Below are positions 7,289 to 10,652 of a stretch of DNA of 10,652 nucleotides, piece by piece. Source of the DNA: an uncultured Slackia sp. (GTDB lineage: Bacteria; Actinomycetota; Coriobacteriia; Coriobacteriales; Eggerthellaceae); contig USEZ01000055.1 in the NCBI GenBank assembly GCA_900553775.1, positions 1 to 10,652 of the forward strand, given 5' to 3'. The stretch's first letter is position 1. The number at the start of each line of letters is the position of its first letter. The notes beneath the pieces are model-generated. The model was not told where the DNA came from. It ran no database searches and saw nothing but the letters and a program-made list of their open reading frames with translations. The position numbers and the translations under genes are program-made.

Positions 7289-7483
7289 ATGGCTCAGAAA
7301 ATGACGGCAAAGCAGCGTGCGGCCCAAGTCGAAGCGGCCCGCCGCCGCGAAGAGGCCGAAAAGCACCGCCGCGAACGCGCGGCGCGCACCAAGAAGATCT
7401 TCACCGTGGTGGTGTGCGTCATCCTGGTGTTGGCGCTCGGCATTCCCACCGTGGCGATCATGGCTATGGGCGGCGCGGCATAG
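7289..7483 (+). CDS. Small single-pass membrane protein of unknown function
   Basis: 64 aa. Residues 1-36 are strongly charged, rich in Lys, Arg, Glu and Ala, and likely helical (QRAAQVEAARRREEAEKHRR). A single hydrophobic segment of about 37-60 (FTVVVCVILVLALGIPTVAIM) and a four-residue tail follow. Positive-inside logic puts the N-terminus in the cytoplasm. The start ATG lies 1 bp after the amidohydrolase stop with a GAGAG ribosome-binding sequence inside the upstream gene's last codons, so it is co-transcribed. A strong terminator follows at once. The charge pattern, hydrophobic helix and operon position argue for a real gene. I do not recognise a family; a membrane anchor or assembly helper is only a guess. 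Confidence 0.75.
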   Translation: MAQKMTAKQRAAQVEAARRREEAEKHRRERAARTKKIFTVVVCVILVLALGIPTVAIMAMGGAA

Positions 7484-7505
7484 GCGCGGTTTATGGCATT
7501 TCCGG

Positions 7506-7539
7506 AAAACCCCGTGCGGCGAAGCGCGCGGGGTTTTTT
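7506..7539 (+). terminator. Rho-independent terminator after the amidohydrolase operon
   Basis: The arms AAAACCCCGTGCG (7506-7518) and CGCGCGGGGTTTT (7525-7537) form a 13-bp stem with one G-U pair and a six-base loop. A run of six T follows at 7534-7539. It lies 22 bp after the small membrane protein stop. Confidence 0.9.
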
Positions 7540-7543
7540 CGCG

Positions 7544-7549
7544 TATGAT
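7544..7549 (+). promoter_or_regulatory. Candidate -10 box for murT-gatD
   Basis: TATGAT stands five bases after the terminator T-run and about 60 bp before murT. The -35 position falls inside the terminator stem and does not resemble TTGACA. The same hexamer occurs upstream of the glutamine synthetase homologue. Support is position and a five-of-six match only. Confidence 0.3.
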
Positions 7550-7610
7550 GGCACCGTTTGAGAAGCGCGCCGCATGCGCGCCGTCTTTTGCAGCAGGCAG
7601 GAGAAACATT

Positions 7611-9161
7611 ATGGGTTTTCGATCGCAGGTCGCCGCGGCCTTGGGTAAAAGCGCCCGATGGGCGGGCGAAACGTTCATGCATAGGTCGGCGGGCAATCTG
7701 CCGGGCGCCATCGCCATGAAGATCGCCCCCGCCGTTTTGGGCGATCTTGCACCGGCCGCCGAAAACGTCATCGTCGTCTCGGGCACCAACGGCAAAACCA
7801 CCACCACGAACCTCATCGCCGATTGCCTGGCCTCCTCGGGCCGTCCGCTGTATTGCAACCGCGACGGCAACAATTTGGAATCGGGCATCGTCACCGCGTT
7901 TCTCGTGAAGCCCGAACGTCCTGAGGCCCCGGGTGCCCACGAGGCGTCGTCCTGCGCGACGCCCGTCTCATGCTTCGAATGCGACGAGATGTATACCAAG
8001 CATGTGCTGCCGCGCGTGCGCCCGCGTTATTTCATGCTGCTGAATCTGTTCCGCGACCAGCTCGACCGCGTAGGCGAGATAGAGCACGTGCAAGACACCG
8101 TCGCTTCCGCGCTCGAGGGCTCTCCCGACACGGTGTTTCTCTACAACGGCGACGATCCCCTATGCGCAGCCATCGCCGACCGCGTTTCGAACCGTTCGAT
8201 GGCATTCGGCATCGCAAGCGATCTGGGGCTTGAGGCCGACCGCATCAGCGACAGCCGTTTCTGCAGGAAATGCGGCGCGGCCCTTCGCTACGACTACGTG
8301 CATTACGGCCAGCTCGGCGCCTATCGGTGTCCGGAATGCGGCTGGGGGCGCCCCGCGCTCGATTTCACCGCGACCGATGTGCGCCTGGAAGAAGACGGCT
8401 ACACGTTCGAGATCGACGGGCATACGGTGCGCACCGGGCAGACGGGCGCGTACATGATCTACAACACCTTGGCGGCCTATGCGGCATCGTGCGCGTCGGG
8501 CATCGTCGCATTCGACGATTTCGCGCGTGCGGTCGAGGCGTATCGTCCGACGAACGGGCGCTTGCAGACGTTTCATCTGGGAACGCGCAGCGTCATGACG
8601 AACCTTGCGAAAAACCCCACGGGCTTCAATCAGAATATCCGCATCGTGCTCAACGAGGGCGGGCGCGTGCTGGCGCTTTTCGTCAACGACGAAGAGGCCG
8701 ACGGCTGCGATGTATCGTGGTTCTGGGATATCGACTTCGAACGCTGGGCCGGCATCGAGGGCCTCAAGGCGTTCGTGGGCGGAACGCGCGCCAACGACAT
8801 GCAGGTGCGTCTGAAATATGCGGGCATCGAGTCGACCATCGTGGAAACGGCGGCCGACGTGCTGGCCGCCACCGACGAATCCGACGGCAAGGTGTATGCG
8901 ATCGCCAACTACACGGCGCTTCCTCCGCTTCGTCGCGAGCTTGAATTGCGCGAAGAGGGTCTCGAAGCGTTCTTGAACGCCTGCGCCGCCGAAGGCCGCG
9001 CCGATGCCGACATCGTGGGGGACTCTCGCGGCGAAGCCGATGCGAAGGCGTCCGATGCGGCGTCTGCTCCCGCGTCCGACGCGAAGGAATCCGCCGCTGC
9101 GAATGCCGCCGACGGGGCGTGCGACGCGCGGGATGACGCTCGTGCGAAGAAGGGGGAGTAA
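7611..9161 (+). CDS. murT: Lipid II isoglutaminyl synthase, MurT subunit
   Basis: 516-aa Mur-ligase-type ATPase. With GatD it amidates the alpha-carboxyl of D-Glu in the lipid II stem peptide, giving D-isoglutamine, on the cytoplasmic face of the membrane. Visible are the ATP-binding loop GTNGKTTTTN (58-67), a four-cysteine zinc-ribbon insertion (Cys218, Cys221, Cys240, Cys243) typical of MurT, NLAKNPTGFN (331-340), and the segment DVSWFWDIDFE (368-378) ahead of the C-terminal domain that contacts GatD. ATG 7611 is chosen for AGGAG (7599-7603) with 7-nt spacing; the open frame upstream crosses the terminator. Two oddities: a roughly 15-residue insertion near 101-118, and an Ala/Asp-rich low-complexity tail from about 460 that makes the protein longer than the roughly 440 residues usual for MurT. 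It is 3 bp from gatD. Confidence 0.95.
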   Translation: MGFRSQVAAALGKSARWAGETFMHRSAGNLPGAIAMKIAPAVLGDLAPAAENVIVVSGTNGKTTTTNLIADCLASSGRPLYCNRDGNNLESGIVTAFLVKPERPEAPGAHEASSCATPVSCFECDEMYTKHVLPRVRPRYFMLLNLFRDQLDRVGEIEHVQDTVASALEGSPDTVFLYNGDDPLCAAIADRVSNRSMAFGIASDLGLEADRISDSRFCRKCGAALRYDYVHYGQLGAYRCPECGWGRPALDFTATDVRLEEDGYTFEIDGHTVRTGQTGAYMIYNTLAAYAASCASGIVAFDDFARAVEAYRPTNGRLQTFHLGTRSVMTNLAKNPTGFNQNIRIVLNEGGRVLALFVNDEEADGCDVSWFWDIDFERWAGIEGLKAFVGGTRANDMQVRLKYAGIESTIVETAADVLAATDESDGKVYAIANYTALPPLRRELELREEGLEAFLNACAAEGRADADIVGDSRGEADAKASDAASAPASDAKESAAANAADGACDARDDARAKKGE

Positions 9162-9164
9162 TCC

Positions 9165-9893
9165 ATGAAACCGATCACCATCGCGCATCTGTTCCCCGAG
9201 CTTTTGAACCTTTACGGCGACGGCGGAAACGTCATCGCGCTGCGCCGCCGCTGCGAATGGCGCGGCATTCCCGTCGAAGTGAGCGAGGCGGGCATGAACG
9301 ACGATATCGATTTCTCCCATGCCGACATCGTGTTCATCGGCGGCGGGGCCGACCGCGAGCAGCTGATTGCCAAAGACGCCATCGCCCGCCGCAAACAGGA
9401 GCTTTCCGCCTATGTGGCCGACGGGGGCGTTCTTCTGGCCGTGTGCGGCGGATACCAGTTTCTCGGCCACCACTACACCATGGGCGATACCGTGGTCGAG
9501 GGCCTCGGTATCGTGGATATGGAAACCGTGCGCGGCGAAAGCCGCTTGATCGGCAACGCAGCCATTCAGACCGATATCGCCGACGTTGCCGTGATCGGGT
9601 TCGAAAACCACGGCGGGCGCACCACGCTCGGCGCGGGCGTGAAGCCGTTCGGCCGCGTGCTCGGCTCGACGCGCGGCAACAATGGCGAAGACGGCTTCGA
9701 GGGCGTGCACCAGGGAAACCTCATCGGCACGTATCTGCACGGGCCGCTGCTGCCGAAAAACCCCGCGATTGCCGACCATCTGATCGCGCGCGCCCTCGAG
9801 CGGCGCGGCGATGCCGCTGATTTGGCCCCGCTCGACGATACGGTCGAGATGGAGGCGAATCGCGTGATGGCGAAGCGCCTGGGCGTTTCGTAG
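9165..9893 (+). CDS. gatD: Lipid II isoglutaminyl synthase, GatD glutaminase subunit
   Basis: 242-aa class I glutamine amidotransferase of the CobB/CobQ type. It releases ammonia from glutamine and passes it to MurT for amidation of lipid II. The nucleophile is Cys94 in AVCGGYQFLG and the catalytic His is His192 in GTYLHGPLL. Arg127 in ESRLIGN matches the conserved Arg of GatD proteins thought to bind substrate. As known for this family, the classical third triad residue is not in GatD itself but is supplied by MurT. The N-terminus HLFPELLNLYGDGGN is characteristic. The ribosome-binding site AGGGGGAG (9151-9158) sits in the last codons of murT, and the 3-bp gap implies co-transcription and balanced synthesis. 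Length and residue numbers match the Staphylococcus protein closely. Confidence 0.96.
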   Translation: MKPITIAHLFPELLNLYGDGGNVIALRRRCEWRGIPVEVSEAGMNDDIDFSHADIVFIGGGADREQLIAKDAIARRKQELSAYVADGGVLLAVCGGYQFLGHHYTMGDTVVEGLGIVDMETVRGESRLIGNAAIQTDIADVAVIGFENHGGRTTLGAGVKPFGRVLGSTRGNNGEDGFEGVHQGNLIGTYLHGPLLPKNPAIADHLIARALERRGDAADLAPLDDTVEMEANRVMAKRLGVS

Positions 9894-9934
9894 CCTTCGC
9901 CGCCGCATGCGGGTGCTCTCGGACCGGGTCGTCT

Positions 9935-9960
9935 GCCGCACGCGCGCCATGCGCGACGGC
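9935..9960 (+). other. Imperfect GC-rich stem-loop after gatD
   Basis: GCCG-CA-CGCGC pairs with GCGCG-A-CGGC around GCCAT, with a small internal asymmetry. It starts 41 bp after the gatD stop. No U-run follows, so it is at best a weak or factor-dependent terminator. No better terminator is visible between gatD and the next gene. Confidence 0.3.
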
Positions 9961-10067
9961 GCGGCGAGCATTATGCACGCATGAAGAAAGAACCGGTGCT
10001 TTTATGCTGAAAAGGCGCGTGTTCCCGCTTGTTTAACCGTCGATTAACGCCTCGTCGCCTATCGCCG

Positions 10068-10076
10068 TGATATGAT
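10068..10076 (+). promoter_or_regulatory. Extended -10 promoter candidate for the glutamine synthetase homologue
   Basis: TGATATGAT gives a TGn extension directly followed by the -10 hexamer TATGAT, with no convincing -35, as expected of an extended -10 promoter. It would leave a leader of about 105 nt before the start at 10189. Upstream, two TTAAC direct repeats (10033-10037 and 10044-10048) lie 11 bp apart, about one helical turn, and could be a regulator site. Confidence 0.45.
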
Positions 10077-10188
10077 TGCGCTGCATGTGACGGGGCGTCG
10101 TTGCCATTTCTTCCGAGTCGATCTTTCGAAGGGTCGGCCTTTGTCGTTTTCGCGGCCTCGCGCATGGCTCGATGCGAAAGGACGCCTT

Positions 10189-10652
10189 ATGATCGACACC
10201 AGGCAGTACGTCGTCAAGCAAATCGAAGAGCGCGATGTCAGATTCTTGCGCCTTTGGTTCGTCGACGTGTTGGGAAATTTGAAGAACATTGCCATCACGC
10301 CGTCCGATATCGACACGGCCTTCTCCGAAGGGATCGGATTCGACGGCTCGCAGATCGCAGGCCTGGCCCCTTTGAACGAAAGCGATATCCTGGCGTATCC
10401 CGACGCCTCGACGTTTCAGGCGCTTCCGTGGCGCCCGCGCAACAACGGCGTGGCGCGCATGTTTTGCGACCTGCGCACGCCGGAGGGCGATCTGCTGTGT
10501 GCCGACTCGCGCCACATTCTGATGGAAATGCTTAAAAAAGCCTCGTCGATGGGGTATTCGGTCAATGTGGGCACGGCCGTCGAATACTTCTGCTTCAAAA
10601 GCGCCGCCGCGCCCGAACCGATCGATCGCGGCGGGGATTTCGACCTCGCCCC
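10189..10652 (+). CDS. glnA: Glutamine synthetase family protein (3' partial), atypical active site
   Basis: The first 154 codons of a type I glutamine-synthetase-like protein, cut by the window end. The ATG is preceded by AAGGA (10178-10182) at 6-nt spacing. The N-terminal beta-grasp domain is clear: RFLRLWFVDVLGNLKNIAITPSD, then FDGSQIAG (residues 51-58), ALPWRP and ARMFCDLRTPEG. The catalytic domain opens with VGTAVEYFCF. Glutamine synthetase makes glutamine from glutamate, ammonia and ATP. Two expected residues differ: Ser of FDGSS (ammonium site, Salmonella Ser53) is Gln55, and the first metal Glu of the GPExEFF motif (Salmonella Glu129) is Ala130, while the second (Glu131) is kept as Glu132. 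It may therefore be a divergent paralogue, such as a gamma-glutamyl ligase or regulatory pseudoenzyme, and the symbol marks the family only. It lies 295 bp after gatD, which consumes glutamine. Confidence 0.82.
   Translation, partial: MIDTRQYVVKQIEERDVRFLRLWFVDVLGNLKNIAITPSDIDTAFSEGIGFDGSQIAGLAPLNESDILAYPDASTFQALPWRPRNNGVARMFCDLRTPEGDLLCADSRHILMEMLKKASSMGYSVNVGTAVEYFCFKSAAAPEPIDRGGDFDLA

Noticed and set aside
5728..7290. Long minus-strand open frame (520 codons) opposite the amidohydrolase
   Set aside because: It is the antisense of a clearly conserved gene. Long antisense frames are expected at this GC content, and the translation is a His/Arg/Ala-rich string without domains.
7317..7610. 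Upstream extension of murT to 7317
   Set aside because: It overlaps the small membrane protein gene and reads through a strong terminator. The AGGAG site at 7599-7603 fits ATG 7611.
8160..9971. Long minus-strand open frame (603 codons) opposite murT and gatD
   Set aside because: It lies antisense to two well-supported genes, crosses their junction and has no recognisable motif; it is a GC-content shadow.

Overview
The window is about 10.65 kb of GC-rich bacterial chromosome with densely packed genes. Three things suggest an anaerobic gut actinobacterium of the Coriobacteriia, most likely Eggerthellaceae (Eggerthella, Gordonibacter, Slackia or Adlercreutzia type): a fumarate-reductase-like respiratory flavoprotein of the kind these genomes carry in large numbers, a menaquinone methyltransferase, and the MurT/GatD pair. 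The genus cannot be fixed from the sequence alone. I see no tRNA, rRNA, CRISPR array, insertion sequence or phage gene.

Layout. (1) 1-1547 (+): 3' part of an FAD-dependent fumarate/urocanate-reductase-family flavoprotein. (2) 1548-1955: a gap of about 400 bp with a strong hairpin, a consensus -10 box and a 5'-UTR hairpin. (3) 1956-4778 (+): a two-gene operon of a membrane-anchored M20 peptidase like carboxypeptidase S/PM20D1 and an MFS transporter, closed by a textbook terminator. (4) 4893-5695 (-): convergent menG/ubiE, broken near its 3' end by an apparent one-base deletion, with a perfect 16-bp inverted repeat just after its proper stop. (5) 5920-7483 (+), divergent from menG: a TRZ/ATZ-type amidohydrolase and a 64-aa single-pass membrane protein, then a terminator. 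(6) 7611-9893 (+): murT-gatD, the lipid II amidotransferase operon. (7) 10189-end (+): 5' part of a glutamine-synthetase-family gene.

How the genes fit together. The flavoprotein and MenG both belong to menaquinone-linked anaerobic respiration. The amidohydrolase beside menG might act in the futalosine route to menaquinone, but it lacks the usual deaminase glutamate. The M20 enzyme and transporter look like a unit for hydrolysing and taking up N-acyl amino acids or small peptides. MurT/GatD converts the D-Glu of lipid II to D-isoglutamine using glutamine, and a glutamine-synthetase homologue lies immediately downstream.

Most of the window is ordinary core metabolism. The best leads are several recognisable enzymes in which family-defining catalytic residues are replaced (flavoprotein, amidohydrolase, glutamine synthetase homologue), the menG frameshift, and the inverted repeat beside it. 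I found no clear new multi-gene system.
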